The notes: generated by a model from the sequence alone, not told the origin. A stretch of DNA of 64,000 bases from Cyclaneusma minus (GCA_037179335.1 JAKZHN010000005.1:1240001-1304000), one strand, 5' to 3'; positions 42,228 through 56,031 are shown, counted from the first letter of the stretch. Numbers and translations: made by a program.

Positions 42228-43688
42228 GATTTGATATAAGATGGAGAGTCGAGACTTGGGTGTGGATTGAGTGTGGGTCAAGGCCGAGGACTGAAAAAGT
42301 CTAGGATTCGGCCGCATACAGGATACATATATGGCACCACTTAAGTGCCGAGGGCCCAAGCTCTGGGGTATAATTGAGAAAATATAAATCACAAATCCAG
42401 TTGTTTGGACTTTTAGGTTTCAAAAGCCTATGTCCGTCTTCATGCACCCCAGTCGAATCAGTGTCCACCAGGCCAAAAGCCGCAGAATCGAAAGGCGGCA
42501 AGTGATGGCGTGGCCAAGACTTTTGAAAACTCAAATGTACCTCGATATCCAATAACGTTGATTTTTGAATGTGGCGAGAGCCGGGGTGGTGACCATGCGT
42601 TCTGAAAGCGTTGGATAGTGTGAGGTGCAGGTCTGCAGACCTTGGAATGGGGACGTATATGTAGTCATTAGTGAACCATCAATTCTGTCCTTCGGGACCT
42701 GGCTTGGTGGATAGACCTTTTACAGATAGTAGGTGGAGGTAAGGGAAGGTTGGCGGGCGCGTCCGGTATTGATGTCTGGACTTCCGAGGAAGCATAGCGG
42801 AAAAGCTGCGCGGCGAAGCATGAGAAGGTGGTCGCGACGGCGCATTTCGGAGCGAGTAGCCGAGTACGTAGGAAGCACAGGAGAAAGTGTGTTGCTAGGT
42901 ATTGATGTTTGTGCGCAGGTCAAGAATGTTCTTGAAGGGGGTGTGCCGATGCTGTTGATGCACCCCTGATTCTGCCCAAGGAGTACAGAAGACCGAAGCC
43001 GTTTGTGAAGTTGGTGGAGAATATGGGGAGTCTGTATACCTACGCAGCATTATTTGTCGGCCAAGGGAGGAGTGGCGGCGAAAAGAGTCTGTGGGCAGTC
43101 GTCTCACTTGGTGTATGAGGGCGACAGTAATCGAACCCAGGAACCACCTGCTGAGCTACTTTGTGACTGTGTTTACCTGCGCTGTCTATGCTGTCTACAG
43201 GTAGGCAACTGGTGAAAATGCTGGGAGAGAAACTTGCAGCCGGGGGGCATGGTTTGACTAATTTGGTCTGCCCCTTTTACTCGACTCGTTAGACAGGGCA
43301 ACACCCGAACTTTTAACATCCTCACCAAATTTTTAAAAATCCATTTTCTGAGCTCTACAGATCAATTATAGAAATAAAACCAGCACCACTGTAATCTACA
43401 CAAAATTTCGCATCTATTGATGTGTGATTTGTATTTACGGATTTTTCCCATCGACGTGCAACAAAACCGATTTTTTTAGGAAGAGCACTTGTATAGCATC
43501 CCAAACAGGCAAAGCACCAAAGCCTCGCTAATCTACCGTCTACCAAAGAGGTAAGCCTCTGTCGCGACCCAAAATTCTCTCGCATATCGCTCCGTCTGTC
43601 GGCACCAGGCGGTTCTGTCGATTCACAAGAACACCGTCGGCCCCTGGTACGCTTACCCATGTTGTGTGGAGTCGGAAATAAAAAGCCC
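42228..43688. other. Intergenic with a dispersed CGACGTGCAACAAAAC tag
   Basis: About 1.46 kb without a supported gene. The sequence CGACGTGCAACAAAAC at 43452-43467 matches the tag that follows the hairpins near 7.1-7.5 kb. A truncated tRNA-like sequence on the minus strand near 43105-43165 has A- and B-box-like motifs too close together to be functional. Confidence 0.5.
43452..43467. repeat. Dispersed CGACGTGCAACAAAAC tag
   Basis: This 16-base sequence shares 15 bases exactly (GACGTGCAACAAAAC) with 59023-59037 and is one or two changes from tags in the hairpin array. No hairpin arm pair is preserved here. Confidence 0.7.
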
Positions 43689-44822
43689 TCAAGCTTGAAA
43701 CTCCATCACTTCCGGCATCACCAACTCGCCCTCAACCTTTTTGATGAGCTCTTCCAACTCCTGAGCCACAAAAGCCGGGTTGTCCTTCTGGATAAAATGG
43801 CCACTCCCCGGAGCAATCAGCGGTCCCTTAGCCCTCTCATTCTCTGTAAGTTCACAAAGCCCCCTATTGTACTTCTCCCACATGCTGCATCCTCTTGGTC
43901 AGCCTAGTCATTTCAAAAACATCCAACACAGTTCGAAACTTCCCAAAATCTGAGCACCAAATCGATCAGGGAGAACGTAAGAAAGGGGCGAGAAAAAATT
44001 GTGTACTCACGGCTGCGTATACATCCCTGCCAACCCCAACGGCACCCCCATCCCCTCCCACTCCTGCCTCTCAAAAGTCCCCACCTCATGCCCCACAACC
44101 GTAACCCACGGCCCCCTCTCCCACAACCCCTTCTCCCCCTCCGCCCTCAACTTCGGACTACTCGGCTCCGGCAGCATCTCCTTAATCCCCCTCCGATCAA
44201 ACCCCTCTTTGTTTTTGGCCTCCTCTACAAAAATCGTCGTCATTTTCTTATAAGCCTCCTCATAAACCTCCCTATCCGTTCCCTTCGGCAACATAGTGTC
44301 GATATCAAAGTCTGGAGCATGGGGATTTGGCCAAGTGGCTGCAAAGTCCGTGTTTCCGGGGTTGGAGTCGAGGAATAAGATGCCTTGAACAGTCCATGGA
44401 TAGCGGTCGGCGAAACGGCGTGCGATGTGCGCGCCGATGCTGTTGTTTACAAACACAATACGTTCTTTTCTTTTCTTACCAAGGGGCAAGGCTTCAAGCA
44501 GCTCGTGCAAATCATCCACAACATCGTCCAGGGTGTGTGCATAACCGGGTTCTTTGTCTGGTGAGTTCTCGCGTGGGTCGCGGGCGGAAGCACCTTGGCC
44601 GTAGCGGTCGTAGGTTAGAAGCGACGGTTGGGGATGAGGAGAGGATGTGTGGGAAGGTTTTTGGAGGGACTGCTGAAGGATGTCGATGGTTGGCTTCCAT
44701 GCTGCTTGCGGTAGACCCAAGCCATTTAAGAACACGACGAGGAGGTTGCTGGCTGGGTCGCCTTCCAAGAGCTCGTAGGCGATGGGAGCGTCTGGTTTGG
44801 AGGGGAGGGATATGGTTGACAT
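43689..44822 (-). CDS. Alpha/beta-hydrolase fold protein
   Basis: Two exons: 44822-44011 and 43884-43689, intron 126 bp, 335 aa. The start at 44822 follows an ACCACC Kozak-like context; the frame stays open upstream but lacks family features. Fold features are LLVVFLNGLGLPQAAWKP (oxyanion-hole strand), SLLTYDRYGQGAS, the nucleophile elbow VNNSIGAHIARRFADRYP (Ser about 128), GILFLDSNPG, and the late His in APGSGHFIQKDNP. The final His lies on the second exon, which supports the splice. The substrate is unknown; the pattern suits a soluble esterase or lipase-like hydrolase. Confidence 0.88.
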
Positions 44823-45772
44823 GGTGGTCGTTGTGTTGAGAATTGAGGAAAATGCTTGGGGATGGATGGTTTGGGAATTGGGGTTGGGTGGGATAAAGTT
44901 ACGAGAAAGTGTTGGATCTTGGAGGAAAGGACGCCCCGCCCCCTCTTTATGTTGGATGGAGGATCTGTTAGTTAATCTACTTGCCGAAGCATCAACGTCA
45001 GGGATGGAAATCCCTTGCATTTGATTGCCACTGAAGTCTGGCCACCTTCCTCAATGAGTCACCAACGAATGTCGTGACATGAGCGAGGTACGAGAGAACG
45101 TATGATGAGTGGCCTGTTCAGTCACGTGAGAACAGATGGTACGATGACTGTAACCCAAACAGCATTACACATGCTGTTGGTGCTGTATCAGTGTTTTCGC
45201 AAAGCGCCTAAAGAAAATGTGCTATGGTTCGTGAGACCGTATCCTAACGCCGTTGCGGGGTCCTTCCTCCCGGTGCAGAGACTCGTGAGTCAAAAAAACA
45301 TATAAAAATGTCCAGAGAATGACTTGTAGCCACAAGTAACGCTTCAAAGAGATGTCCTCCTCTATCCAGCCCCTTTCAATAGCCTCGCAGCCGTCCGGTG
45401 TATGGCGGCGGGACTAAACCCCAAAGACGAAATTCTTATTCAACCCGAGAGTCCCAATCCAAGTACGCCGTTGGCAATCGATCCCAGTTGCCTATTCGTC
45501 CATTCGCGCACGGAAAGAACTTGAAGCCTCGTCATGCTCTGTGGTGGAACACAGTAGACGAATCGATTCTGGGAACACAACCGAGACTTGCCACGTCACC
45601 CAAGGAGCAGCTTTATTGAACATCATAAACCAGAAAAAGCACTTTTCGAGCTTTCGTGCAGAAAAGCCGCTTCCACTCGTCAGTGATCTCATAATCCCAT
45701 CCCCTACTATCATGGAGGGAAGAGGAAACTTGAAGAGTCCAATTCTGTCCTGCAGTTTGATGGACCGAGAGT
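44823..45772. other. Intergenic between NMN adenylyltransferase and hydrolase genes
   Basis: About 950 bp separating two minus-strand genes. It holds the hydrolase promoter and the upstream gene's 3' end. No supported gene or repeat. Confidence 0.4.
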
Positions 45773-46911
45773 TCAACTGACTACAGTCGGGGTTGAGTAG
45801 CCTGGACTGTCAGTCCCTCTGGACTTGCCTTTCCCGTCGATGGAAGACGCACCATCTTCCTCATACAAGCCATGCTGCTCGATGTAAGCAATGACCGGCT
45901 GCGGAATAAGATATTGTACGCTCATCTCTCTCCTCAGGAACAGACGGATCTTGGTGCTGCTGACATCGTTCTGGATGAGTTGCTGGATGACATAGATGTT
46001 GTCTTTCCACTGCTGAAGACTGGATAGGGCGTCGTCGATATCCGTGCCGGATCTCTCGACAATGAAGGCACCGTATCCGCCGAGGATATGGTCCAGATCG
46101 CTAGGACTCCAGACTCCGGGTGTCGACATGGTTTGTATCAAATCCGCGCCGGCCAACAAAACGATGCGGGCAGGCCTGCGGCTTCCATCCGGCATCTGGA
46201 CTCCGCCCCGCACCTCGTTGATTTCCTTTTGGAAGTGATCCAGCACCTGCGCAGTCGGCTTATACTCCTTCTGTATGGCCTCCCACGGGTCGACCATCAG
46301 CCAGTCTGAAGTTTGTTCGACGGCAAGTTCACACATGCGCAGACTGTGACAAATGTTAGCAACGTGTATCCCGTCTGGCAGAAATTGCGCCAGGCAGCCT
46401 ACCGATGCTCCGAGCTCGCCAGCCCAGCCTTTTTGTAAGCATCGGCCACAGGCGACAGGTAGCCGCCCACAACCTCGAAATTTGTCTGGAACTTGGCGTA
46501 GTCGGCCGCCATCTCGAACATCCGGAGGTGCAGATAGGTGATCGGCGAAAAGGAACCACATGCTACCAGCACCAAAGGCTCTCGTTCGGGGTTGTTCATG
46601 CGGGTCCGGAAGCGGTGCATGGGGAAGGCGTAATTGTCCAGCGTCTGCGCCGACACCGACTGGGGAGTAGGAATGGTGGTCATGATGGCTGGCGCGTTTG
46701 TGAGGATGGGAGGAGAGAGGAGTGGCTTATGAGAGGAAGCTGGCGCAGCCTTCCTACGAGGCCCGGGAGTCGATGATGATTCACACCTGGTACCGGAGAT
46801 GCCGTGCGGGTGGGGTCTCGTCGCAAGTTTCGCAGTGGTGCGCAATGATGAGGTTCGAGCGCGAGAGGAGGATAGCAATAATAGTTGCGACGGTCTAGCG
46901 GATATCATCAA
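45773..46911 (-). CDS. nma1: Nicotinamide/nicotinate mononucleotide adenylyltransferase (NMNAT)
   Basis: Two exons: 46911-46403 and 46343-45773, intron 59 bp; about 359 aa from the first ATG, or 283 aa from an in-frame ATG at 46683 (MTTIPTPQS). It forms NAD from NMN and ATP, the last step of NAD synthesis. Nucleotidyltransferase features are LVACGSFSPITYLHLRMFEM, with the HLRM equivalent of the HxGH motif, SSEHRLRMCELAVEQTSDW across the splice, VDPWEA, IVLLAGADLIQTM, and the C-terminal SSTKIRLFLRREMSVQYLIP. The long N-terminal extension is rich in Arg, Ser and Leu and looks like a mitochondrial presequence; the internal ATG would give the usual nuclear/cytosolic form. Confidence 0.93.
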
Positions 46912-48775
46912 AGAATGTTGGATATAAGAGAGGGAGAGAGTCGACTGGAGCTGCGGAGAGTCCGATCTTTATGGGGGTGAAAGTTTAAAGTGACTGCAGG
47001 AGCCATCCACCACGCGAAGCCTACTATGTTGGAGGGGTTCGGGCCAAAGTGAAAGCAACCTAGCCACAGAACCCCGCCGAGCCCGCCTCGTGCAGCCTAG
47101 AAGGCGAATGCTTGGCTAGCGTGTTATATAAAGGATTCCGATAGTTGAGTAGATGTATATCTACGGTAATATAATCTTTCAAAAACGAATGGGCAATCAA
47201 GCCGAGGCATTCAAAGCAAAGCATGCGGTTGAAAGCTACCTATATCAGCACGGTGGAGAATATGCCCAAACCCACCAGCCACATAGCCATATCTCCGACC
47301 AGCCTTTGTCCACATTCACAAACCGAGATAGCCGATGTCCGTATTAATCAATAAAATGATAGCCCCTTTTTGAACTTGAAGCTATGAAATTCCAGATGTC
47401 TATACTCCAGGATTATATAACGGCACAAGCAGATACTAACCCGTTACTCGCGCATAAGCTGGACAATATACGCGCCCTACATTAATTCATCATAAACAAT
47501 ACTAGGAGTGTGATACGAGCCTAGAACCTGAACGCCTCCCGAAGAATCAGAACACGTCCCGAATACTCCCAGTGAGTCACACGAGGTCAAAAACATTCAC
47601 AGGGCTAAAGTAGCCCATAAAATTATGAGATAAGAAAGGGGTTGTTAGCAGAGAAGGTGAAAGGACATTGAGACTCTAGAGAGAAAAGCACTGTACGTAT
47701 CTAGTTCTCTGGCAGAAGGCAACTCTTTTATATGGTGAATATAAATCTGTGCTTCGGCTTGGCCCCTGATACGAGGAGTCGAGGGGTTTCACGGCAATTC
47801 TCCAATCATATCAAGCAATTGTGGCAGATTCCAGTTGATACTATTTCGTAGGAGTTGAGACGAATTAGATTGATGAATTCGAAGGCCTGGAAGCATTTCG
47901 TTTTGAGTGGCAGGGCGTGGTTGAAGTCGTGGTTCCGCAGTTCACAAATAAGGGTCCGCCGTGTTTCGGCCCACATATCACCAAAAGGCTTTTCAATGTT
48001 GCAGCCATCTTAGACTTGCCTTAGTAAACACCACTCAATCTGAGTTTGGGTTGCTGTCGATGCCGTGCATACTCGATCTGGACTATTATCTGCTCCCTTG
48101 CTCTCCATGTGTCTATTTGGTCGAGGACCGACACAGAGCCCTGAATCGGTCATCCTGTCGCGAGATCCACTCGTGTCGTCGAAGCCGCAACCCTGTAGAT
48201 TGACGAAGCACTTGCCGTCAATCCACGACCACCGTCTAGCCCTGCGTCATTTCCGTCTATCTCTCACCATCGACTGCCATTATCACCACCGGCACGACTC
48301 CATCCTCTCGCACCCGACAACGACCCCCAATTCGTAGCAGAGCCGTCCGCCGCCTGATGGCGTGAGTCGATGGCATCCACTGAAAGAGCTTCAAGTTCTC
48401 GCCGCAGATCAGCTTTGTCGTCCGCCACGGAACACTCGTCGACAGCGACAGGCGCGCCTTCCTCGAATCCATCGACTTCGAACCTTTCGCTTAATACTCC
48501 GAGGTACTACACTTTTGGCGCTGCTGCCAATATTTCTTTGTCACTTGTTCCCGCTCCATCTTTCTCCATCTCCCCCAGCCCCGAACAAGCCACCTGCCTG
48601 CGCTGCGTGCCGCAAGCTCGAGACCTTAAGCCTGCTGGGGCTTCTTTCAAATTCTCCCTCCTCTCCAGTCTTCAACTTCCACCCTGCGCAGCTCGTCGGC
48701 CACGATAAATCTTCTGACAAGTGTCTGCCTGGGCTTGGAGTTGCAGCTCACCCTTCTCTCAAGAAATTCGTACTC
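46912..48775. other. Divergent intergenic region between nma1 and ufd4
   Basis: About 1.86 kb between genes transcribed apart. An open frame joins in phase to ufd4 from 48362 but looks like 5' UTR. No repeat, RNA gene or other gene is seen. Confidence 0.45.
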
Positions 48776-51700
48776 ATGTCGCCCAGAATCACGCGAGCTT
48801 CCGCCCGCGCAGCTGCCTCTGCCGAAGGAGCAGCTGCCTCTCCTGCTCGTCTGCCAGCTCCAGCTCGAAAACGCAAAGCTCCTGCTCGTGAAGCAAGCCC
48901 CGAAGTCGAATCGACTGAAGCTGCGCCCCCTCCTCGGCGCACCAAAAGACAGCGTGTCACGGAGCCCGAGGCTTCTGCTGCGTCAACCTCCACACCCTCC
49001 GTACCGGCTCCCACAGCCACTCAATCTGCATCCCGCAAAAGAAAGGGAAAGGAACCCGCGGCTGCCATGTCGAGCCCAGGGTAGGTGGTGACATAATTCG
49101 GTCTCCTTCAGACCTTTCACTAATTTTGCTTTAGCACAAACGCTGGCCCCTCCAACGATCCTCCAGCTCCTTCGAAACGCAAGTCCGCCAGGACTAAGAA
49201 GACTCCCCAAGGTTTGCTAGATCTCCTCGAGCTTTCGTGCGCAGCAAGACTAACACTTCATCAATGCAGACACACCCGCAAACACCTCGAGTTCCAGTCG
49301 TAAGTCTAAGAAATCATCAAACGCAAACAAAGATGCCGATACAGTGATGGATGAAGACGAAAAGGCTGCAGTCGCTGCTGCGGAGGCTGCTGCTGCCGCT
49401 GAAGATGATGGCGAAGACGATGACGATGATATGCCTCGAGATTACGATGGCGAGGATGACGACGACGACGATCCCTTTGGGAGCTTCGGCGGACCGCCTC
49501 ATGGCCTACAAAATACTCTACGTACCCTCAGTGGAATGATGTCTGGTGTTTCTTCGAAACTCCGGGAAATCCTGGTCCACCTCAAGGACAAGACAAACCC
49601 TTCCATGCAGCTCATTGCCCTCGGGGATCTCTCTGAGATTCTGTTGATATCCACAGAGGACAACCTTTCAGGTCATTTCTCGCCAGATGCCTTTATCAAG
49701 GAGCTCGTTGCTTTAATGCAACCCTCCGAATTTGGTGGTGAAGAAAACCCAGAGATGATGCTGCTAGCCTGCAGATGTATTGCCAATCTTATGGAGGCTT
49801 TGCCGCCTAGCACTGCCAATGTGGTCTATGGCGGTGCCGTACCAGTTCTCTGCCAGAAACTACTTGAGATCCACTTCATTGATTTGGCAGAGCAGGCACT
49901 CAGCACTCTCGAGAAAATCTCCGTCGATTACCCATCCACTATCGTGAGAGAAGGTGGTCTTACTGCTTGCCTGACGTACCTCGATTTTTTCGCCACAAGT
50001 ACACAGCGGACTGCAGTCACAACTGCTGCTAACTGCTGCCGCAACATCCCCGGAGATTCCTTCAATGTGATTCGAGACGTCATGCCAATTCTGTTGAATG
50101 TTTTGAGCAGCAGTGACCAGAAAGTGGTCGAGCAGGGCTCTCTCTGCGTATCCCGAGTAGTTGAGAGCTTCAAGAATTCCCCAGACAAGCTCGAGGAACT
50201 CGTCAGCCCAGATCTCCTTAAGGCAATTCTGGGACTCCTCCTGCCGGGTACCACAAATCTTATTTCCTCCAATATCCACACACAATTCCTCCGAGTCCTT
50301 TCTATCACTGCTCGGTCGAGCCCTCGTCTCTCGACAGAGCTGTTTAAGATGAGTGTTGTTGAAACCATCTACCAGATCTTAACTGGCGTTTCTCCTCCCA
50401 GTGGCACGGAAGATGTGGCTTCCAGACTTGATAGCGTGGTCATTATGCAAGCTCTCATCCACAGGCCCCGTGAACAGATCATCGAGACGCTGAACGTCAT
50501 CTGCGAGCTTCTACCCGGACTTCCAGACGATTCAATCGTCGATGAAGCTTTCGAAATTTCTGCCACTACGGGCGCTCTTGAACCTTCGTCTGTTGCCCGA
50601 AAGAAGGCTCAGAACGACAAAAGGGTGGAGTTCCTCGAAGGCTGTAAGGCTGAGGTCAAAAGATTCGCCATCATCTTGTTCCCTACTTTGACGGATGCAT
50701 TTTCGAGCACAGTCAACCTAAGTGTGCGCCAAAAGGTCCTTACAGGTCAGTTAAAGATGCTGTCGAATCTGGACAAGGATATCCTTATGGATACCCTGCG
50801 ACACGTGCCTTATGCCTCATTCTTAGCAGCCATCCTCTCGCAGCAAGACCACCCAAGTCTCGTTGATTCTGCTCTCCATGCCTCTGAACTGCTTATGCAG
50901 CGCCTCGATGACGTTTACCGCTACCAATTCTACCGCGAGGGCGTTATCACTGAGATCTCCAAGATTGCTGCCAAGGCCGATGTTCCAGTCTCCAACGAGA
51001 AGACCTCATCCATCGTTGTCGCGGAACTCGAACCCCCGGCAGCTCCACCGATCAAGCAAGAGGTGAAGGAGAATGATATTAACATCCCTCTTCATGATGC
51101 GGACGAGTCATCTGATGGAGGCGACGATGAGAACGATGATGATGGTCACGACGATGACATATCTGCTTCCCCAGAGAGCTCTCGTGGATCAACAATGTCC
51201 ATTAACGGCCGGAGCCGTGCACTTCCTACGGTCATCCCAAATATTGAGCACTTCATTTCTCGCCGTGCCAAGAAGTTCCTTGAAGTTCACGAGACGGAGA
51301 AGAGCAGCAAGGCCATGAAGAAGAAGGCTACCAAAATTCTTACCAACCTCCAAGAGTTGGCCAGCGACATTGCCACTTACTACCTGCACTCAGGAGATGG
51401 CAACGGTGTTGAGCTGTTCGACAGATTGGCTGCCTCCTTCGATGGTGACGTTCTGGACAGTGTCACCAGCGCCGAACTGCTCAATTCAGAGCTTGTTCGC
51501 GTGCTCCTCGATGTCTTCAACAACCCCGATGAGCAGCGCGCAAACGAGGCTAGGTCTGCTTTCCTCGAAGTCTTCATGGGCCGCGTTGTATCGAAGAAGC
51601 CCAAGACTGCCAGCGCCGACTCGCCAGCCACACCATTCAGTGTGCTTGTCCACAAGTTGCAAGACTTACTGAGTCGATCCGAACATTTCGAGGTGGTTAC

Positions 51701-54545
51701 TGTCCACCAGAACAGTTTTGACGGAAATCGTAGCAGCGCTGCGTCAATGCTCGCCAAACAGATTCGTTTGAAGCTTGTGGCGGATGATGACTCGGAGATC
51801 CCTCGTGCATACCGAAACATCATGGTCTCTATCCATGCCATTGCGACGTTCAAAGCCCTGGACGATTATCTCCGACCGAGACTTACTTTGGCGGCGGACA
51901 GGCCAAGAGGCTCAAGACATCGTGATAGTGGTCTCACCCAGGCTCTGGCTGCCTTTGCTGCTGGCGGGCCCATGCCCGGGGGTTTGTCGTCCACTATCGC
52001 GGCCGAGCGCGCTCGTCTTATGGGCATCCTTTCCCAGCCACCTGCAAGCAGCACTCCGCCAGCAGCAGCACCACCACCTGCAGCAACGTTGCGTAGTTCC
52101 AAGAGGTCGAAGGCGAAGAGCGCTGCCGCAGCCACTCCTACTACTGCGGGACAGTCCTCGACCTCTACTCCAGCTGATAAGCCAGTGACCCGACGATCAG
52201 CCCGCAAACAAGCTCAAACTGATCCTGCCCCACCTCCACCTCCTCCCCAAGACTCCGATGATCTGCAAGATGCCCTCGAGTGTGCCGACAATACGACCAT
52301 TTCAGATGAAGAGGATCCGGAAGACAGCTCGGCATTGGATGCGATTGTCGGGGACTTGGACGAGGACATGGAAGACGAGGCGCCCGCCGAACCCTCTGCC
52401 GTGAACCTTGAGGTTGCGGCGGGCGGCAAGGTCACTGCGAGGAAGGAAGATGGCACGAGGGTGGCAACCCCATCAGCTGTTGCAGGATCTTCCTCTCGCG
52501 CTACAAGCAGTCTCAGACAGGCTGCTGCTAGCTCGGCCATCTCCACTCCTTCATCCCGACCGATGTCCTACGCTACCGCGCTTCAAGCCGTCCCACAAGA
52601 TTGGCACCTTGAATTCAGCGTTGGTGGTAAGGTCATCCCCAATGAGACTACTATCTACCGTGCCGTCCACAGCGAGACGATCCAAGAAGAGGATGTCGGT
52701 GGAAGAAGCGTTTGGTCTGCAATCCATAGCATCAAGTTCAAGCGAGTGTCTGGGCCAGCTCCGGCGGACACCGGCCTCTCCACATCCAGTGGCTCCTCGG
52801 ATGTTTCTGCTAGCGGTCTTCCCGCGTCTGTGAGCAAGCACCCTGCGACCGCGTCCATTCTCCAACTTTTGAACATCCTCCATGCCCTCAATGCCAACTT
52901 GGATGATGTTCTGTCCGAAAACAAGGACACATTGAAGTTGAACTCGGAGCCCCTGTCTCAGTTTGTCAACACCAAGCTCACCGCCAAGCTCAACAGACAG
53001 TTGGAGGAGCCTCTCATCGTAGCGAGCAACTGTCTTCCAAGTTGGAGCGAAGACCTCGCCCGTCTTTACCCCTTCTTGTTCCCGTTTGAGACTCGACACT
53101 TGTTCCTTCAGTCGACGTCGTTCGGTTATGCCCGTTCAATGACAAGATGGCAGAATGCCCAATCCCAAGAAGAGTCTCGCCGAGATCGCCACAGGGATGA
53201 GAGACCTTTCCTGGGTCGCTTGCAGCGACAGAAGGTCCGCATTTCTCGTGGTAAGATTCTCGAATCTGCCCTCAAGGTTATGGAGCTCTACGGCGCCTCT
53301 CAGAGCATTCTCGAGGTCGAGTATTTCGAGGAAGTTGGAACAGGCCTTGGTCCTACCCTCGAGTTCTATTCTACAGTCTCCAAGGAATTCTCCAAGAAGA
53401 AGTTGAAGCTCTGGCGCGAAAGCAGTGAGAATGATTTGAAGGGTGACAAGGACAACGAGGAAGAATATGCATTTGGTACGAGAGGATTGTTCCCCGCTCC
53501 TATGAGCGAAGAGCAGGCGCAGAATGACAATGGCAAGAGAATCCTCCATCTGTTCAAGATGCTTGGAAAGTTCGTTGCAAGATCGATGATCGACTCGAGA
53601 ATCATCGATGTGTCGTTCAACCCCACTTTCTTCCGCATTGCGGACGCCTCCAAGACGGTCTCGCCATCACTCGGAGCTGTCAAGACTGTTGACCCTCAGC
53701 TCGCCGCTTCTCTCAAATTGATCAAGAAGTTCTCCCTTGCCAAGAAGGCTATTGACGAGAGTGGTGGCCTGACTCCGGCCCAGAAGGTCCAGGCTGCCGA
53801 GAACATCATGGTTTCCGGTGTCCGCATCGAGGACCTTGCTCTGGATTTCACGCTACCTGGTTATGGCATCGAGCTACTTCCCAATGGCGAGCAGATCTCC
53901 GTCACCATCGAGAATGTTGATCTGTATCTCGAGAAGGTTATCGACATGACTCTTGGATCTGGGGTTCAACGCCAAATCGACGCCTTCAGAGCTGGCTTCA
54001 GCCAAGTCTTCCCCTACTCTGCCTTGAGCGCCTTCACGCCCGACGAGTTGGTTATGCTCTTTGGTAGGATCGAAGAGGACTGGTCTCTTGAAAGTAAGCA
54101 TTTTGTTCCATTCTGGTTTTTTTCCTGTGCTAATGAATATTCGCAGCTTTGATGGACTCTATCAAGGCAGATCACGGGTTCAACATGGACAGCAAGAGTG
54201 TCAAGAACCTGCTGCAAACCATGAGCGAGTTATCTCCTTCCGAACGCCGAGACTTCCTCCAATTTACCACTGGTAGCCCCAAGCTCCCTATCGGAGGTAT
54301 GTTGACTGGACCGAATGCTATGCTGAATACTGCTGACCGCACTACTAGGCTTCAAGAAGCTCACCCCTATGTTCACTGTTGTCTGCAAGCCCAGTGAGCC
54401 GCCATACACCTCGGACGATTACCTTCCTAGTGTCATGACCTGCGTCAACTACCTCAAACTGCCCGACTACACCAACTTGGACGTCATGAGGGAGCGCATG
54501 ACGAAGGCCATTCGCGAGGGCCAGGGTGCTTTCCACCTTTCGTGA
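48776..54545 (+). CDS. ufd4: HECT E3 ubiquitin ligase of the Ufd4/TRIP12 family
   Basis: Five exons: 48776-49080, 49135-49211, 49270-54093, 54147-54296 and 54349-54545; introns 54, 58, 53 and 52 bp; about 1,850 aa. The N-terminus is basic, Ala/Pro/Ser-rich with nuclear-localisation-like KRKAP and RRTKRQR stretches, then very acidic. ARM/HEAT-type repeats follow (LIALGDLSEILLIST, EFGGEENPEMMLLACRCI, LEKISVDYPSTIV). The HECT domain at the C-terminus contains LGKFVARSMIDSRIIDVSF, LPGYGIELLPNGEQISVT and the catalytic Cys in SVMTCVNYLKLPDY, about residue 1817. Family knowledge: Ufd4 and TRIP12 ubiquitinate ubiquitin-fusion and N-degron substrates. The last two small exons complete the HECT lobe, which supports the splice model. 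Confidence 0.95.
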
Positions 54546-56031
54546 TTGACGATGTCCATTTTCGACATTGGAGGCTCTGAAGGTGTTCTGCCATGGGGAG
54601 GTGGTACGGCACATTCACAAGCCGTCAAAGTCCCAATGCGATGGACGTGGCGGCGCTAGTGAAGGAGCATGTTTACTTCCAGGGTCCATCATTTTTTTCT
54701 GGAAGATGCCATTCCGTCTCTTGCACTATCCTATCGCGAGACGTTGGTCAAGGCTACTCCTATGGGAAGAGACCATGGACCTCTGAGAGGCAAGATAGAG
54801 CTGATGCCAAAACGCCTCTTCCGATGTCAAACCCCCATGCTCTCTACTGGTCCTCTCTGGTCACGGTCTCGGATCGCCCCTCTTTAAAAGCGCACTCAAG
54901 ATGTCTGTCTTAATTTTCCACTACGTTCGACCGGTGTTACTCTTCCTCTCAAACTCTGGAACTCAATCGGTCTGAGGCGGCCGGCAACCTCGCAACTAGC
55001 AACTCTGCATGGAAAAGGTCGTTTAAGGCGCACTTTTCTCTCGGCAAGGTCAGCAAGGATTTGGAAGGAATTTGCTTTCAGCAAAATCACAGTAGCTTTA
55101 CATAGAAATTGACACAATCTGTTCAGCCTAAGTAGGTCGTAGCATCATCGGTGTGTTAATGATAACAATGGTATTTGCTAGCAACTAGTGATCTATGCTT
55201 TGCTGGGTGCTGGCGAGTGATTGACTCGTCGTTATTGGTAGCAAGCCTGCTTTGGCTCGGAGCTTTGTAGATGATAAATAAGTTCTTCAGCCTAGGCCCG
55301 AATCCATGGTTATGTCTCTGTTCTCTCTACTCTACAGTGTGATGGAAAAAGTCAGCGCCCCCTTTCCCGAAACCAACGAACCCGAGGTGCGGCAGTGGTC
55401 AGAATGTACATCTTTTCTGTTATTTGAGATTTCCTGGTCCTTTGGAATATTCCTAATCACCTACTGAGGGGGTGGGTTCAGACTTTTTTCGCCTGACTGT
55501 AACCTCAATAGTTGCATTTGTGTCAAATGTGATAGGCGGCGAGTGCGACTCCATGGCATTGACAAGTCCGACCATGGGTGCTCGGACCGACGGACTCCGA
55601 ACCCCTTTCAAGCAACGGTCACGAGCTCCATGTTTATATTTTTTTAAACTCGGTAACTGGGTCTCAAATTCCACAATGCAGTCCAGGAATATTCTATATA
55701 CAAATATTCATTGATATACTGCATTGTATCAGATTGAAAAACCGTGGATCAAAAATGGGTCTTCTCGGTGAAGTTGTGAACGAAATAGAGTTGCGACTCT
55801 GCGAGCGATAAGGGGCGATAAGCCAAGAGCCGAACAAAGCGTCATTATCACAACTTCACAAAATCACTGATGTGCGCCCGACAACATCACAATCCATTCA
55901 GATATGCCTGCGCTGAGAAGACACCGGATCTTTCACATCAAAGAATTTCCCAATCGCTTTGCACCACAGAAAACACTGTCGCATACTCCTACCTGATTAC
56001 TTCTGCGCGGATCCCGACAGCATCGCCCGCA
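54546..56031. other. Intergenic between ufd4 and the CUE-Smr gene
   Basis: About 1.49 kb. The left part is probably ufd4 3' UTR; the right part is the promoter of the next gene. Frames present lack domains. Nothing else is recognised. Confidence 0.45.

Noticed and set aside
43105..43165. tRNA gene on the minus strand (TAGCTCAGCAGG and GGTTCGATTAC motifs)
   Set aside because: The A- and B-box-like motifs are only about 9 nt apart, so the anticodon arm is missing; at most a truncated relic.
48362..48775. N-terminal extension of the Ufd4 gene by 138 in-frame codons
   Set aside because: The added sequence is hydrophobic and Pro/Cys-rich without similarity to the family. The ATG at 48776 opens the typical basic N-terminus, so the stretch is more likely 5' UTR.
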